Assembly (NCBI RefSeq): GCF_030410485.1
Contig: NZ_JAUHHC010000007.1
Location: 1 to 64,000 of the forward strand
DNA length: 64,000 nt
Origin: Roseateles violae
GTDB taxonomy: Bacteria > Pseudomonadota > Gammaproteobacteria > Burkholderiales > Burkholderiaceae_C
Direction: 5' to 3'
Every line of letters begins with the position of its first letter. Within the stretch, counting starts at the first letter, position 1. The position numbers were made by a program, and so were the translations under genes. Positions 17,320-26,927 of the stretch are shown one piece after another. Below the pieces are notes generated by a model. That model saw only the letters and a list, made by a program, of their open reading frames with translations. It was not told where the DNA came from and searched no databases.

Positions 17320-19351
17320 GAACGGGTCCCTCAGCTTGAGCGAATCCGCAACGACCAGCGTTCCGAGCGAACTGGAGCAGTGGGTGCTGGCCGCCTTCGA
17401 CGAGGGCGGCCCGCTGGCGCGCTCGGCGCCCGGCTACAGGCCGCGCGAGCAGCAACTGGCGATGAGCCAGGCGGTCGCGCGCGCGATCGCGCATCGCGAG
17501 ACCCTGGTCGTCGAGGCCGGCACCGGCGTGGGCAAAACCTTCGCCTATCTGGTGCCGGCGCTGCTGTCGGGCAGCCGTGCGCTGATCAGCACGGCGACCA
17601 AGAACCTGCAGGACCAGCTCTTCATGCGCGACCTTCCGCGCCTGTGCGAGGCGCTGCAGGTGCCGCTGCGCATCGCGCTGCTGAAGGGTCGAGGAAGTTA
17701 CCTCTGCTTGCACCGCATGCAGCATGCGCGCCACAGCGCCGAGCTGCCCGACCGCCGCGCCGTGCTGGCGCTGTCGCGCATCGAGCGCTGGGCGCAGGGC
17801 ACGGTCAGCGGCGACTTTGCCGAGCTGGACGGCCTGGACGAGCGCTCGCCGGTGATCCCGCTGGTCAGCTCGACGCGCGAGAACTGCCTGGGCAGCGACT
17901 GCCCGGAGTTCCGCGCCTGTCATGTGGTGAAGGCGCGGCGCGAGGCGATGGAGGCCGATGTGGTGGTCGTCAACCACCATCTGTTCTTTGCCGACGTGAC
18001 CCTTCGCGACACCGGCGTCGCCGAGCTGCTGCCCAGCGTCGAGCTGGCGGTGTTCGACGAGGCCCATCAGCTGGCCGAGGCCGGCGTGCAGTTCCTCGGC
18101 CGCATGCTGGGCACGGCCCAGCTGATCGATTTCGGCCGCGATGTGCTGGGCCTGGGCCTGGCGCAGGCGCGCGGACTGCAGGACTGGCAGGGCCTGCAGG
18201 CGCGGCTGGAACGCGCCGCGCGCGAGCTGCGCCTGGCCTGCGCCGGGCCGCTGGCCACAGGCGGCCGCGAGGTCCGCGGCATGCTCAAGCTGGGCTGGAA
18301 GGAGCGCGCCGGCCGGCCCGGTTTCGCCGAGGCGCTGGACGAGGTGGCCGAGGTGGCCGGCCTGGCGATCGAGATGCTGGCCACCGTCACCGAACTGGCG
18401 CCCGACTTCCTGCGCCTGCACGAGCGCGCCGGCCAGCTAAAGAAGCTGGTCGAGCTGTTCGCCCGCGAGCCCGATGCGGCCGATGTGCGCTGGATCGACC
18501 TGACGCCGCACCAGGCGCGCCTGGTCGAGTCGCCGCTGGACATCCGCGAGGCGATGCAGGAGCAGCTGGCCGCCGCGCCCAAGGCTTGGATCTTCACCTC
18601 GGCCACGCTGGGCGACGACGAGCGCCTGTCCTGGTTCACCGAGCCGGCGGGCCTGGACGACGCCACGGTGTTGCGCGTCGGCAGTCCCTTCGACTATGCC
18701 CAGCATGCGCGCTTCTACATTCCGCGCGCCTTTCCCAAGCCCTCCGAGCCTGACCATCCGCTCGAGGTGGCGGCGCTGGCCGGACGCTGCGCACGTGCCC
18801 TCGGCGGCCGCACCTTCGTGCTGACCACGACCCTGCGCGCGCTGCAAAGCGTCGCCGACCAGTTGCGTGCCGAGTTCGAGCACCATGGCGACCAGCTGGC
18901 CGTGCTGCAGCAGGGCGCCGCGCCGAAGCGGGTGCTGCTGCAGCGCTTTCTCGACGATCCGCGCGCGGTGCTGGTCGGCTCGGCCAGCTTCTGGGAGGGC
19001 ATCGACGTGCCCGGCGACAGCCTGCAATGCGTGCTGATCGACAAGCTGCCGTTCCCGCCGCCGAACGATCCGCTGGTGGAGGCCCGCGTGCAGCGCCTGG
19101 AGGCCGAGGGTCGCAACGCCTTTGCGCATTACTTCATCGCCGAGGCGGCGATTGCGCTGAAGCAGGGGGCCGGCCGGCTGATCCGCACCGAGCGCGACCG
19201 CGGCCTGCTGGTGGTCTGCGACCCGCGCATGGCCGGCATGAACTATGGCCGGCGCCTGCGCGAGGCGCTGCCGCCGATGACGCGTCTGGAGCGCGAGGAG
19301 GAGGCGCTGGACTGGCTGGCGAAGCTGGCGGCGGAGCGCGAGGCGCCATAA
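17306..19351 (+). CDS. ATP-dependent DNA helicase, DinG/YoaA (XPD-like) type
   Basis: A superfamily 2 DNA helicase related to DinG and YoaA and to eukaryotic XPD, acting in DNA repair and unwinding 5'-3'. It has 681 residues. Walker A is AGTGVGKT (71-78), and the DEAH box is FDEAHQ near residue 250. Four cysteines between them (in SYLCLHR and in ENCLGSDCPEFRAC) fit the Fe-S cluster domain of this family. Late helicase motifs include SASFWEGIDVPGD and QGAGRLIRTERDRG. The length and Cys pattern favour YoaA over DinG with its exonuclease fusion. It overlaps the upstream DUF465 gene and converges on bamD. Confidence 0.93.
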   Translation: MNPHENGSLSLSESATTSVPSELEQWVLAAFDEGGPLARSAPGYRPREQQLAMSQAVARAIAHRETLVVEAGTGVGKTFAYLVPALLSGSRALISTATKNLQDQLFMRDLPRLCEALQVPLRIALLKGRGSYLCLHRMQHARHSAELPDRRAVLALSRIERWAQGTVSGDFAELDGLDERSPVIPLVSSTRENCLGSDCPEFRACHVVKARREAMEADVVVVNHHLFFADVTLRDTGVAELLPSVELAVFDEAHQLAEAGVQFLGRMLGTAQLIDFGRDVLGLGLAQARGLQDWQGLQARLERAARELRLACAGPLATGGREVRGMLKLGWKERAGRPGFAEALDEVAEVAGLAIEMLATVTELAPDFLRLHERAGQLKKLVELFAREPDAADVRWIDLTPHQARLVESPLDIREAMQEQLAAAPKAWIFTSATLGDDERLSWFTEPAGLDDATVLRVGSPFDYAQHARFYIPRAFPKPSEPDHPLEVAALAGRCARALGGRTFVLTTTLRALQSVADQLRAEFEHHGDQLAVLQQGAAPKRVLLQRFLDDPRAVLVGSASFWEGIDVPGDSLQCVLIDKLPFPPPNDPLVEARVQRLEAEGRNAFAHYFIAEAAIALKQGAGRLIRTERDRGLLVVCDPRMAGMNYGRRLREALPPMTRLEREEEALDWLAKLAAEREAP

Positions 19352-19354
19352 ACG

Positions 19355-19381
19355 AAAAAAACGCGTGCCTGGGCACGCGTT
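19355..19381 (-). terminator. Terminator of bamD
   Basis: AACGCGTGC and GCACGCGTT pair around CTGG. On the minus strand the stem is followed by a run of seven T residues, a strong terminator for bamD. The plus-strand side has only a weak T tract for the helicase gene. Confidence 0.9.
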
Positions 19382-19406
19382 CTGGTTCAGTCGGGGCGGC
19401 GGGCGC

Positions 19407-20258
19407 TTACCAGAGCTTCCACCAGGCCTTCTCGGAATAGCCCTTGGCGGCCAGGGTGCTGTTGGGGAAGTTCAGCTTCAGCACGCGCAGCGCGTCGTCG
19501 CGCAGATTCGGCAGGCCCAGCTTGTCGTAGCTCTGCACCATCAGGTACAGCGCCTCCTCGGCCGAGGGGGCGTAGCGGAACTCGCTCAGCGACTGCTGGG
19601 CGCGGTTGGCCGCGGCCAGGTAGGCGCCGCGGTTGTAGTAGTAGCGCGCGACATGGACCTCGTACTTGGCCAGGGTGTTGGTGATGTAGTCGATCCGCAC
19701 GCTGGCCTCGGCCGAGTACTTGGACTCGGGGAACTGCTCGACCAGTTGCTTGAAGGCCAGCATCGCGTCGCGCGAGGCCTGCTGGTCGCGCTCGGAGATG
19801 TCCTGGTTGGCCATGCGGCCGAACAGGCCCAGGTCCTCGTTGAAGTTGACCAGGCCCTTCATGTACAGCGCGTAGTCCAGCGCCGGGCTGGACGGGTTCA
19901 GCTTGATGAAGCGGTCCAGCACCGTCAGCGCGGCGGCGCGCTCGCCGGCGCGGTAATTGGCCCAGGCCAGATCGAGCTGCGCCTGCTGCGCCATCAGCGT
20001 GCCGGCGGCGCGGCCCTCGATGCGCTCCAGGGTCTTGATCGCGCGGTCATAGCTGCCCGAGCTCAGGTCGTCGCGGGCGTCTGCGTACAATTTGTCCAGG
20101 CTGGCCTGCGAATTCGGGTCGTCCTTCGGCGAAGACGAGCAGGCCGACAGGGCCAGCAGGGCGACGCCGGCGGCCGCCGCCAGGGCGGCTCCGAAACGGC
20201 CCCGCGGTGCCTCCGTCAGGGCCTGTGCCGGGCGGCGTTCCACGCTTTTTTCGATCAT
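19407..20258 (-). CDS. bamD: Outer membrane protein assembly factor BamD
   Basis: An essential lipoprotein of the BAM complex that helps BamA insert beta-barrel proteins. The frame is open far upstream, but homology and context place the start at ATG 20258, giving 283 residues. The signal peptide ends at a lipobox LSAC with Cys40. The mature part carries tetratricopeptide-type repeats: YADARDDLSSGSYDRAIKTL, an AALTVLDRFIKLNP repeat and the FPESKYSAEA element. bamA, bamB and skp are also in this window. The divergent bamD/rluD arrangement is the same as in E. coli. Its promoter overlaps the rluD start. Confidence 0.96.
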   Translation of the reverse strand: MIEKSVERRPAQALTEAPRGRFGAALAAAAGVALLALSACSSSPKDDPNSQASLDKLYADARDDLSSGSYDRAIKTLERIEGRAAGTLMAQQAQLDLAWANYRAGERAAALTVLDRFIKLNPSSPALDYALYMKGLVNFNEDLGLFGRMANQDISERDQQASRDAMLAFKQLVEQFPESKYSAEASVRIDYITNTLAKYEVHVARYYYNRGAYLAAANRAQQSLSEFRYAPSAEEALYLMVQSYDKLGLPNLRDDALRVLKLNFPNSTLAAKGYSEKAWWKLW

Positions 20259-20310
20259 GATCCCTATACGGGCGGTGCTCTTCACCGACCCAGCTGAAAA
20301 CGGAGCGCCG

Positions 20311-20316
20311 ATTATA
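20311..20316 (-). promoter_or_regulatory. -10 element of bamD, touching the rluD start codon
   Basis: On the minus strand this is a perfect TATAAT followed by CGGCG, 52 bases before the bamD ATG. Its first base pair is also the A of the rluD ATG at 20316. The -35 match is poor. Confidence 0.5.
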
Positions 20317-21365
20317 TGGTTGAGGCCCTGCCTGCCCGCTTGGGTGTCACGGCGAGCACTGCCGACGAGGAATGGGAGGGCGCCGGTGCCGACGCCGGCG
20401 AGGAGGGCGCCGAGGTCCGCGAGGCCGAGGTCGGCGCCGATGGCCATGCTCAGCGCCTCGATCGCTGGCTGGTCGGCCTGGCGCCGGAGTTCTCGCGCAA
20501 CCATCTGCAGCATCTGGTCGAGCGCGGCTGCGTGAGCATCGACGGCCAGGCCGTGCGCAAGGACGCGCGCAAGCTGCGCGCCGGCGAGCGCGTGCGCATC
20601 GAGCTGCTGCCGACCGAGGAGAGTCGCGCCTTCCGCGCCGAGCCGCTGGCGCTGGACATCGTCCACGAGGATGCGCATCTGCTGGTGCTGAACAAGGCGG
20701 CCGGCATGGTCGTCCACCCGGCCGCCGGCAACTGGTCGGGCACGGTGATGAACGGCCTGCTGGCCCACCATCCGTCCGCCGCGACCCTGCCGCGGGCCGG
20801 CATCGTGCACCGGCTCGATAAGGACACCAGCGGCCTGATGGTCGTCGGCAAGACGCTGGAGGCGGTGACGGCGCTGGTGCGCATGATCGCCGCGCGCGAG
20901 GTGCACCGCGAATACCTGGCGCTGGCCCATGGCCGGCTGGCCGAGCCCCTGGTCGTCGACGCGCCGCTGCGCCGCGACCCGGCCACCCGCATCAAGATGG
21001 CGGTGCTGGCCGGCGGCAAGCCCTCGCGTACCGATGTCTATCCGCTGGGGCAGGGCGAACTGGCCGATCCGAACGGCGCGGCGCGCAGCGTCAGCGCCGT
21101 GCACTGCGTGCTGCACAGCGGCCGCACCCACCAGATCCGCGTCCACCTCGCGCACAAGGGTCATCCGCTGATCGCCGACACGCTCTACGGCGGCGCGCCG
21201 GCGCTGGGGCTGGCGCGCCAGGCACTGCACGCGGCGCGCCTGGGGTTTGCCCACCCCATCGGTGGTCAGGCGCTGCAATTTGATGCGCCCATGCCACAGG
21301 ATCTGGCCCGGGCCTGGACTTTGCTGGGCCTGGATGCGCCACGGCTTCCCCAGCGCGGCGATTGA
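20316..21365 (+). CDS. rluD: 23S rRNA pseudouridine synthase D
   Basis: Forms pseudouridines 1911, 1915 and 1917 in helix 69 of 23S rRNA, which matters for ribosome assembly and termination. It has 349 residues. An acidic N-terminal extension of about 40 residues precedes an S4 RNA-binding domain (QRLDRWLVGL to about 100). The synthase domain follows, with catalytic Asp168 in HRLDKDTSGL and the later GRTHQIRVHLAH. It is divergent from bamD, as in E. coli, with only 57 bases between the start codons. The acidic extension is longer than in the E. coli protein. Confidence 0.95.
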   Translation: MVEALPARLGVTASTADEEWEGAGADAGEEGAEVREAEVGADGHAQRLDRWLVGLAPEFSRNHLQHLVERGCVSIDGQAVRKDARKLRAGERVRIELLPTEESRAFRAEPLALDIVHEDAHLLVLNKAAGMVVHPAAGNWSGTVMNGLLAHHPSAATLPRAGIVHRLDKDTSGLMVVGKTLEAVTALVRMIAAREVHREYLALAHGRLAEPLVVDAPLRRDPATRIKMAVLAGGKPSRTDVYPLGQGELADPNGAARSVSAVHCVLHSGRTHQIRVHLAHKGHPLIADTLYGGAPALGLARQALHAARLGFAHPIGGQALQFDAPMPQDLARAWTLLGLDAPRLPQRGD

Positions 21366-21371
21366 GCGCGA

Positions 21372-21377
21372 TACAAT
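21372..21377 (+). promoter_or_regulatory. -10 element for scpB-rluB
   Basis: TACAAT within GATACAATGCGG, just after the rluD stop codon and about 210 bases before scpB. This is the common -10 form in this genome. No clear -35. Confidence 0.45.
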
Positions 21378-21585
21378 GCGGCCTCGTGCGATGCCAGAAA
21401 AGGCGCGACGGGCCGCAAGTCTTGAGTCCGCCGCAGCCGGTGTCGCCGCCGCCTTGCCGCCGCCATCGGACGATGGGCCGCGAGGCAGCCGCAGGACCGA
21501 TGGTCCCGGTCGGCTCAGAGCCAGGCCAGCCCCAGGGGCCTGGACCGCAAAAACCCCGCTTGAACGGGAAAGATGACGAAAGTCA
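21378..21585 (+). other. Leader region of scpB
   Basis: About 200 G/C-rich bases between the -10 element and scpB. Short open frames cross it but their residue usage looks random. I see no tRNA, no riboswitch I can name and no clear terminator, so it is best read as a long 5' untranslated leader. Confidence 0.35.
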
Positions 21586-22284
21586 ATGAACACACAGGAT
21601 GCGAAGCGCGTCCTTGAGACCGCGCTGATTTGCGCCCAGCAGCCCTTGACCCTGCGCGAGATGCGCAGCCTGTTCGCCGACGAGCTTGGCGCCGACACCC
21701 TGCGCAGCCTGCTTGACGAGCTGTGCCGCGACTGGGAAGGTCGCGGCGTCGAGCTGGTGGCCGTCGCCTCGGGCTGGCGCTTCCAGAGCCGGCCGGAGCT
21801 GCGCGAGTACCTGGATCGGCTGCATCCGGAGAAGCCGCGCCGCTATTCGCGCGCGGTGATGGAGACGCTGGCCATCATTGCCTACCGCCAGCCGGTCACG
21901 CGCGGCGACATCGAGGATATCCGCGGCGTCGTCGTTTCCAGCGAGATCGTCAAGCAGCTCGAGGAGCGCGGCTGGATCGACGTGATCGGTCATCGCGAGG
22001 CGCCGGGCCGCCCGGCGCTGTATGCGACGACGCGCCAGTTCCTCGACGACCTGGGTCTGTCCAGCCTCGAGCAGTTGCCGACGCTGGAGGTCGGCGCCGC
22101 GCCCGGCCATGCGCTGGGCCAGGCGCTTGGCGACGGCGCCGCTCTGCAGGGCCTGCTGCTCGAAGAATCCAATTCCGAACCCCACCCGCCTGCCGACAGC
22201 CCCGATGCGGCAGCCCCGACCCCACCGGCTCCCGACGAGCCCTCCCAGTCCGACGCCGCCGAACAGGTGCAAGCCAACGCATGA
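21586..22284 (+). CDS. scpB: Segregation and condensation protein B
   Basis: The winged-helix subunit of the SMC-ScpAB condensin that helps chromosome segregation. It has 232 residues: two tandem winged-helix domains up to about 185 (with [30 protein letters not shown], split here only for description, and [13 protein letters not shown]). A Pro/Ala/Asp-rich disordered tail of about 45 residues follows. scpA is not in the window, so the usual scpA-scpB pair is split or scpA lies elsewhere. The stop overlaps the rluB start (ATGA), so translation is coupled. Confidence 0.95.
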   Translation: MNTQDAKRVLETALICAQQPLTLREMRSLFADELGADTLRSLLDELCRDWEGRGVELVAVASGWRFQSRPELREYLDRLHPEKPRRYSRAVMETLAIIAYRQPVTRGDIEDIRGVVVSSEIVKQLEERGWIDVIGHREAPGRPALYATTRQFLDDLGLSSLEQLPTLEVGAAPGHALGQALGDGAALQGLLLEESNSEPHPPADSPDAAAPTPPAPDEPSQSDAAEQVQANA

Positions 22285-24350
22285 ATTCCAACGACATCGA
22301 TCCCAAGTCCGAAGCCGCCGCGCCGGTGAATGATGAGGCCGCCGAGGCCGCTGCGAGCAGCAAGCGCAAGCGTGCCCCGGCCAAGCCCAAGGTCGCCGCC
22401 GAGGCGGCCGGCGAAGCCGAGGCCGCGCCGGTCGCCGCCAAGCCGCGCGCTCCGCGCAAGACGGCGGCCAAGAAGGTCGCCGAGGAAGCGGCGGCGCCAG
22501 CAGTGACGGGCGAGACCGTCGCTGCCGCTGCCGCTGCCGACGAGGCGCCGGCGCCGAAGAAGCGCGCGCCGCGCAAGACCGCGGTGAAGATCGAGGCGGC
22601 CGAGGCGCCGGTGCCCCCGGCGGCACCGGCCCCCGCTGCGCCTGCCGAGCAGGTCCCGCTGTTCAGCCTGGCGCCCGAGCCGGCCGCCGCGGCCGATGAA
22701 GGCGGCGGCGAGGCCGAGGCGGGTGGTGAAGCGGCCGAAGCCGCCGACGGTGAAGCCGAAGGCCAAGGCGAGGGCGGCGAGCGCCGCGGCCGCAACCGTC
22801 GCCGTGGGCGCAAGGAACGCGGCGAGCGTGCCGAGGCCGGCGAGTCCGCCGAGGCCGGTGGCGAGGGCCGTGCGCCGCGCGAAGTGCCGGCGCCGGCGCC
22901 CGAGCTGCTGGCGGCCGTCGGCGAGCGTTTTGCCGCCGTGCTGACCGGTGATTTCGATGCCGAGGAGGCCGAAGCGGGTGCCGAGGAGCCGGCCGAAGAG
23001 GCACAGGCCGAAGAGGGCGAGAGCAAGCGCGTGCTGGCGCCGGAGCCCGATGCACCCAAGCTGCAGAAGGTGCTGGCCCAGGCCGGCATCGGCTCGCGCC
23101 GCGATATCGAGGACATGATTGCCGAGGGCAAGATCGAGGTGAACGGCGAGGTCGCCCATATCGGCCAGCGCATCTCCTTCGGCGATCGCGTCCATGTCAA
23201 TGGCAAGCAGATCCGCGTGCGCATCTCGCCGCCGGCGCCGCGCATCCTGGCCTATCACAAGCCGACCGGCGAGGTCGTGACCTTCAACGACCCCGAGGGC
23301 CGTCCGACGGTGTTCCGCAGCCTGCCCAGGTTGCAGCAGGGCAAGTGGCAGGCGGTCGGTCGCCTGGACCTGAACACCGAGGGCCTGCTGCTGTTCACCA
23401 ATTCCGGCGACCTGGCCAACCAGCTGATGCATCCGCGCTTCGGCGTCGAGCGCGAGTACGCGGTGCGCGTGCTGGGCACGCTGACGCCGGAGCAGAAGGC
23501 GCGCCTGCTGGAGGGCGTGATCGTCGAGGGTCAGCAGGCCTCGTTCAAGAGCATCGAGGACGGCGGCGGCGAGGGCGTCAACCACTGGTACCGCGTCGTC
23601 ATCACCGAGGGCCGCAACCGCGAGGTGCGCAAGCTCTTCGACACCCAGGGCCTGACGGTCAGCCGCCTGATCCGCATCCGCTACGGCACGGTGGTGCTGC
23701 CGCGCGGCCTGAAGCGCGGCGTCTGGGTCGAGCTGGGCGAGGACGATACGCGTCTGATCCGCCGCCTGGCCGGTGGCGGCCGCGAGGAGCGCGGCGAGCG
23801 CGGTGAGCGCAATGCCCAGGGCGATCGCAACGAGCGCGGCGATCGCGGCGATCGCGGCGACAAGAACCGCAACCAGCAGCAGAAGCGCCGCGCCGATGGC
23901 CGCCAGGCCGGTGTCGGCCCGCGCCCGAGCCGTCCGCCGGAGCGCCAGGACCGTCCGGAGCGCGACCGCTTCAACGAGGCGCCGCGCGGCCAGGATCGCA
24001 ACCAGGACCGCGGTCCGGATCGCGAGCGCGAGGACGACGACGACTTCATGCCGCGCAATATCAACCCGCTGGAGCAGACCTTCGACCGGCGCTTCGCGAC
24101 CGGCAGCAAGCGCATCCCGCAGGGCTTCGGCGCCGGCGGCAGCGGCCAGGGCCATGGCCCGAACCAGGGGCGCGGCGGCAAGGGCAAGCAGGGCAGTGGC
24201 CCGCGCGAGCCGGATCCGATGCAGACCTCGGTCGGCTATATCGGCGCCGATGCCTACCAGCGCCGCGGCGGTCGCGGTGGTGGTGGCGGCGGACGCGGTG
24301 GCCAGGGCGGCGGCCGCTCGGGCGGCGGCTTCGGTGGCCGCCATCGCTGA
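22281..24350 (+). CDS. rluB: 23S rRNA pseudouridine synthase B with very long disordered ends
   Basis: Converts U2605 of 23S rRNA to pseudouridine. The start is the ATG overlapping the scpB stop, giving 689 residues; the E. coli enzyme is about 290. Residues 1-255 are low complexity, with Ala/Glu/Lys and KRAPRKT-like basic repeats and [10 protein letters not shown] at 170-179. The S4 domain is about 258-315 ([20 protein letters not shown]). The RsuA/RluB catalytic domain is about 320-490 with Asp363 in [12 protein letters not shown]. Residues 500-689 are R/G/D/N/Q-rich, with GDRGDRGD repeats and a Gly-rich end, resembling RGG RNA-binding tails. Confidence 0.95.
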   Translation: MNSNDIDPKSEAAAPVNDEAAEAAASSKRKRAPAKPKVAAEAAGEAEAAPVAAKPRAPRKTAAKKVAEEAAAPAVTGETVAAAAAADEAPAPKKRAPRKTAVKIEAAEAPVPPAAPAPAAPAEQVPLFSLAPEPAAAADEGGGEAEAGGEAAEAADGEAEGQGEGGERRGRNRRRGRKERGERAEAGESAEAGGEGRAPREVPAPAPELLAAVGERFAAVLTGDFDAEEAEAGAEEPAEEAQAEEGESKRVLAPEPDAPKLQKVLAQAGIGSRRDIEDMIAEGKIEVNGEVAHIGQRISFGDRVHVNGKQIRVRISPPAPRILAYHKPTGEVVTFNDPEGRPTVFRSLPRLQQGKWQAVGRLDLNTEGLLLFTNSGDLANQLMHPRFGVEREYAVRVLGTLTPEQKARLLEGVIVEGQQASFKSIEDGGGEGVNHWYRVVITEGRNREVRKLFDTQGLTVSRLIRIRYGTVVLPRGLKRGVWVELGEDDTRLIRRLAGGGREERGERGERNAQGDRNERGDRGDRGDKNRNQQQKRRADGRQAGVGPRPSRPPERQDRPERDRFNEAPRGQDRNQDRGPDREREDDDDFMPRNINPLEQTFDRRFATGSKRIPQGFGAGGSGQGHGPNQGRGGKGKQGSGPREPDPMQTSVGYIGADAYQRRGGRGGGGGGRGGQGGGRSGGGFGGRHR

Positions 24351-24362
24351 ATGCGCGTCCCC

Positions 24363-24388
24363 GGCCGGTTTGAAGCCCCGGCCGGCCG
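24363..24388. repeat. CCGGCCGG repeat and hairpin between rluB and ndk
   Basis: CCGGCCGG occurs just after rluB and again about 18 bases later around TTTGAAGCC. Each copy is self-complementary and they also pair with each other, forming a stem. There is no T run, so it is at best a weak terminator for scpB-rluB. Confidence 0.3.
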
Positions 24389-24409
24389 CGGTTTGTCACC
24401 ATCTGACAT

Positions 24410-24415
24410 TACAAT
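24410..24415 (+). promoter_or_regulatory. -10 element for ndk
   Basis: TACAAT followed by AGCGGG, 50 bases before the ndk ATG. A TTGTCA lies upstream at only 11 bp, too close to be its -35. Confidence 0.45.
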
Positions 24416-24464
24416 AGCGGGTTTTCCCAAGCCCCCAGATTCAAGAACTTTAAGGAGTTGAGCC

Positions 24465-24890
24465 ATGGCCATCGAACGTACCCTTTCCATCATCAAGCCC
24501 GATGCCGTGGCGAAGAATGTCATCGGCCAGATCTACGCCCGCTTCGAGGCCGCCGGCCTGAAGGTCGTGGCCGCCAAGATGGTCCACCTGTCGCGCGGCG
24601 AGGCCGAGGCCTTCTACGCCGTCCACAAGGCCCGTCCCTTCTTCAATGACCTGGTCTCGTTCATGATCTCGGGCCCGGTGATGATCCAGGCGCTGGAAGG
24701 CGAAGGCGCGATCCTGAAGAACCGCGACCTGATGGGCGCCACCGATCCGAAGAAGGCCGAGAAGGGCACGATCCGCGCCGACTTCGCCGACAGCATCGAC
24801 GCCAACGCCGTCCACGGCTCGGACGCCGCCGAAACCGCCGCGCAGGAAGTTGCCTTCTTCTTCCCCGGCATGAATGTTTACAGCCGTTAA
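24465..24890 (+). CDS. ndk: Nucleoside diphosphate kinase
   Basis: Transfers the gamma-phosphate between nucleoside triphosphates and diphosphates by a phosphohistidine intermediate, balancing NTP and dNTP pools. It has 141 residues, full length. The catalytic His117 lies in NAVHGSD, and the N-terminal [12 protein letters not shown] is canonical. AAGGAG at 24451-24456 gives a strong ribosome site. It is first in the long ndk-rlmN-pilW-rodZ-ispG array and 57 bases before rlmN. Confidence 0.99.
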   Translation: MAIERTLSIIKPDAVAKNVIGQIYARFEAAGLKVVAAKMVHLSRGEAEAFYAVHKARPFFNDLVSFMISGPVMIQALEGEGAILKNRDLMGATDPKKAEKGTIRADFADSIDANAVHGSDAAETAAQEVAFFFPGMNVYSR

Positions 24891-24947
24891 ATCGGTCAAG
24901 CGCCTCTTGTGCTCCGGCCTCGAGGCCGGCACTCGGAGGTAGTCGAT

Positions 24948-26063
24948 ATGGACGCGGTCAACCTGCTTGGATTTGATCTGGAAGGCCTGGCCGCGTTCTG
25001 CGAGCAGCTGGGGGAGAAGCGCTTTCGCGCGACCCAGCTGTTCCGCTGGATCCATCAAAAGGGCGCCGCTGATTTCGATCAGATGAGCGACCTGGCCAAG
25101 TCGCTGCGCGACAAGCTGCGCGACAAGGCCCATATCCGTGCGCTGCCGGTGATCTCGGAGCATGTCTCCACCGACGGCACGATCAAATGGCTGTTCGACG
25201 TCGGCAATGGCGATGCGGTCGAGGCCGTCTACATCCCCGAGACCGATCGCGGCACCTTGTGCGTCTCCAGCCAGGCCGGCTGCGCGGTCGGCTGCCGTTT
25301 CTGCTCGACCGGCCACCAGGGCTTCAGCCGCAATCTGGCCACCTGGGAAATCATCGCCCAGCTCTGGTATGCCGAGCATTCGCTGCGCAAGCGCCAAGGT
25401 ACGAGCGAGCGGGTGATATCGAACATCGTGATGATGGGCATGGGTGAGCCGCTGCAGAACTATGCGGCCCTGGTGCCGGCGCTGAAGATGATGCTGGACG
25501 ACCATGGCTATGGCCTGTCGCGCCGCCGCGTGACCGTCTCGACCTCGGGCGTCGTGCCCATGATCGAGCGCCTGCGCGAGGACTGCCCGGTCGCGCTGGC
25601 CGTGTCCCTGCATGCGCCCAATGACCCGTTGCGCGACCAGTTGGTGCCGCTGAACAAGAAGTACCCGATCGCCGAGCTGCTGGACGCCTGCAATCGCTAT
25701 CTGGACAAGGCACCGCGCGACTTCATCACCTTCGAGTACTGCATGCTCGACGGCGTCAACGACACGCCGGAACTGGCGCAGCAGCTGGTCAAGTTGCTGA
25801 AGAACCGGGTTGCCTGCAAGCTCAATCTGATTCCATTCAATCCCTTCCCGGCCTCGGGGCTGAAGCGCAGCTCGAACGAGCGCGTGCAGGCCTTTGCCGA
25901 GGTGCTGATCAAGGCCGGGCTGGTGACAACGGTGCGCAAGACCCGGGGCGACGATATCGACGCCGCTTGCGGCCAGCTCGCGGGCGAGGTGCAGGACCGC
26001 ACGCGCGCGCATATCCGTATGGTCCGTGCGCCGGTGGTGGTAAAAGGCGCGAGCCCTTCTTGA
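24948..26063 (+). CDS. rlmN: Dual-specificity RNA methyltransferase RlmN
   Basis: A radical-SAM enzyme that methylates C2 of A2503 in 23S rRNA and A37 of some tRNAs. The start at ATG 24948 is set by GGAGG at 24935-24939 and gives 371 residues. The Fe-S cysteines are C112, C116 and C119 in [11 protein letters not shown], and C105 seven residues earlier matches the upstream catalytic Cys of E. coli RlmN (C118). C341 near the C-terminus (DAACGQL) is the methyl-carrying cysteine by analogy. MGMGEPL and VSTSGVVP are also canonical. It is followed after 21 bases by pilW, the usual order in proteobacteria. Confidence 0.97.
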   Translation: MDAVNLLGFDLEGLAAFCEQLGEKRFRATQLFRWIHQKGAADFDQMSDLAKSLRDKLRDKAHIRALPVISEHVSTDGTIKWLFDVGNGDAVEAVYIPETDRGTLCVSSQAGCAVGCRFCSTGHQGFSRNLATWEIIAQLWYAEHSLRKRQGTSERVISNIVMMGMGEPLQNYAALVPALKMMLDDHGYGLSRRRVTVSTSGVVPMIERLREDCPVALAVSLHAPNDPLRDQLVPLNKKYPIAELLDACNRYLDKAPRDFITFEYCMLDGVNDTPELAQQLVKLLKNRVACKLNLIPFNPFPASGLKRSSNERVQAFAEVLIKAGLVTTVRKTRGDDIDAACGQLAGEVQDRTRAHIRMVRAPVVVKGASPS

Positions 26064-26084
26064 CTCCGAGACAATAAAAAGCTC

Positions 26085-26927
26085 ATGAAACAAGCCCGGT
26101 CGGTTTCCGAACAGCGTTCCCTGTGGTCCCTGCTGGGCTGCTGGGCTCTTGCCGCGCTGACGGCCCTGACGCTGGCGGCCTGCACGACGACGAGCAAGGG
26201 GGGCGGTGCCACCGATGCCGCCGCGCCGCGCACCGATTCCGACCAGACCGATGCCGACCGCCGCGCCGGCGTGCGCATGGAACTGGCCGCCGGCTATTTC
26301 GCACGCGGCCAGTACACCACCGCGCTCGACGAGGTCAAGCTGGCGCTGCAGGCCAAGCCGAATATGCGCGAGGCGATCAATCTGCGCGGCCTGATCTATG
26401 CCGCGATGGGCGAGACCCAGCTGGCGGAGGAGAACTTCCGCCGCGCGCTGGCCAGCTATCCGAACGATCCGGACACCCTGCACAACTACGGCTGGATGCT
26501 GTGCCAGCAGCGCCGCTGGCCCGAGGCCGACGCGCAGTTCGACCAGGCGCTGGCCCAGACCAGCTACCGCGCGCCGGCCCGCACCCTGCTGGCCAAGGGC
26601 GTCTGCGAGGCGCGCGCCGGCCGCATGGACGCCGCCGAGCGCAGCCTGGCCAAGGCCTTCGAATACGACCCGGCCAGCCCGGCGGTGGCCGTCAATCTGG
26701 CCGAGGCCCTGTACCGTAACAAGCAGTTCGACCGCGCGCGCTTCTACATCCGCCGCGTCAATGCCCAGCCCGAGCAGAGCAATGCGCAAAGCCTGTGGCT
26801 GGAGCTGCGCATCGAGCGCAAGCTCGGCCATGGCGTGGCCGTCGACGAACTGGCCCAGCAATTGCGCAAGCAGCATGCGCAGTCGCCGGAAACGCAGGCG
26901 CTCAATGCGGGGCGTTTCGATGAGTGA
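26085..26927 (+). CDS. pilW: Type IV pilus biogenesis/stability lipoprotein PilW (PilF)
   Basis: An outer-membrane lipoprotein pilotin that helps PilQ secretin form multimers for type IV pili. It has 280 residues with a signal peptide and lipobox LAAC (Cys33). TPR repeats run from about residue 60 to 250, with RVELAAGYF-like, REAINLRGLIYAAMG and LHNYGWMLCQQRRWPEA units. Position between rlmN and rodZ is the standard location. The last eight bases overlap rodZ. No other pilus genes are in the window. Confidence 0.93.
   Translation: MKQARSVSEQRSLWSLLGCWALAALTALTLAACTTTSKGGGATDAAAPRTDSDQTDADRRAGVRMELAAGYFARGQYTTALDEVKLALQAKPNMREAINLRGLIYAAMGETQLAEENFRRALASYPNDPDTLHNYGWMLCQQRRWPEADAQFDQALAQTSYRAPARTLLAKGVCEARAGRMDAAERSLAKAFEYDPASPAVAVNLAEALYRNKQFDRARFYIRRVNAQPEQSNAQSLWLELRIERKLGHGVAVDELAQQLRKQHAQSPETQALNAGRFDE

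Noticed and set aside
21247-21576. Possible small gene in the scpB leader.
   Set aside because: No ribosome site, arginine/proline/alanine-rich random-looking residues and overlap with the rluD end; more likely untranslated.
24393-24415. TTGTCA plus TACAAT as a complete ndk promoter.
   Set aside because: The boxes are only 11 bp apart; only the -10 is kept.
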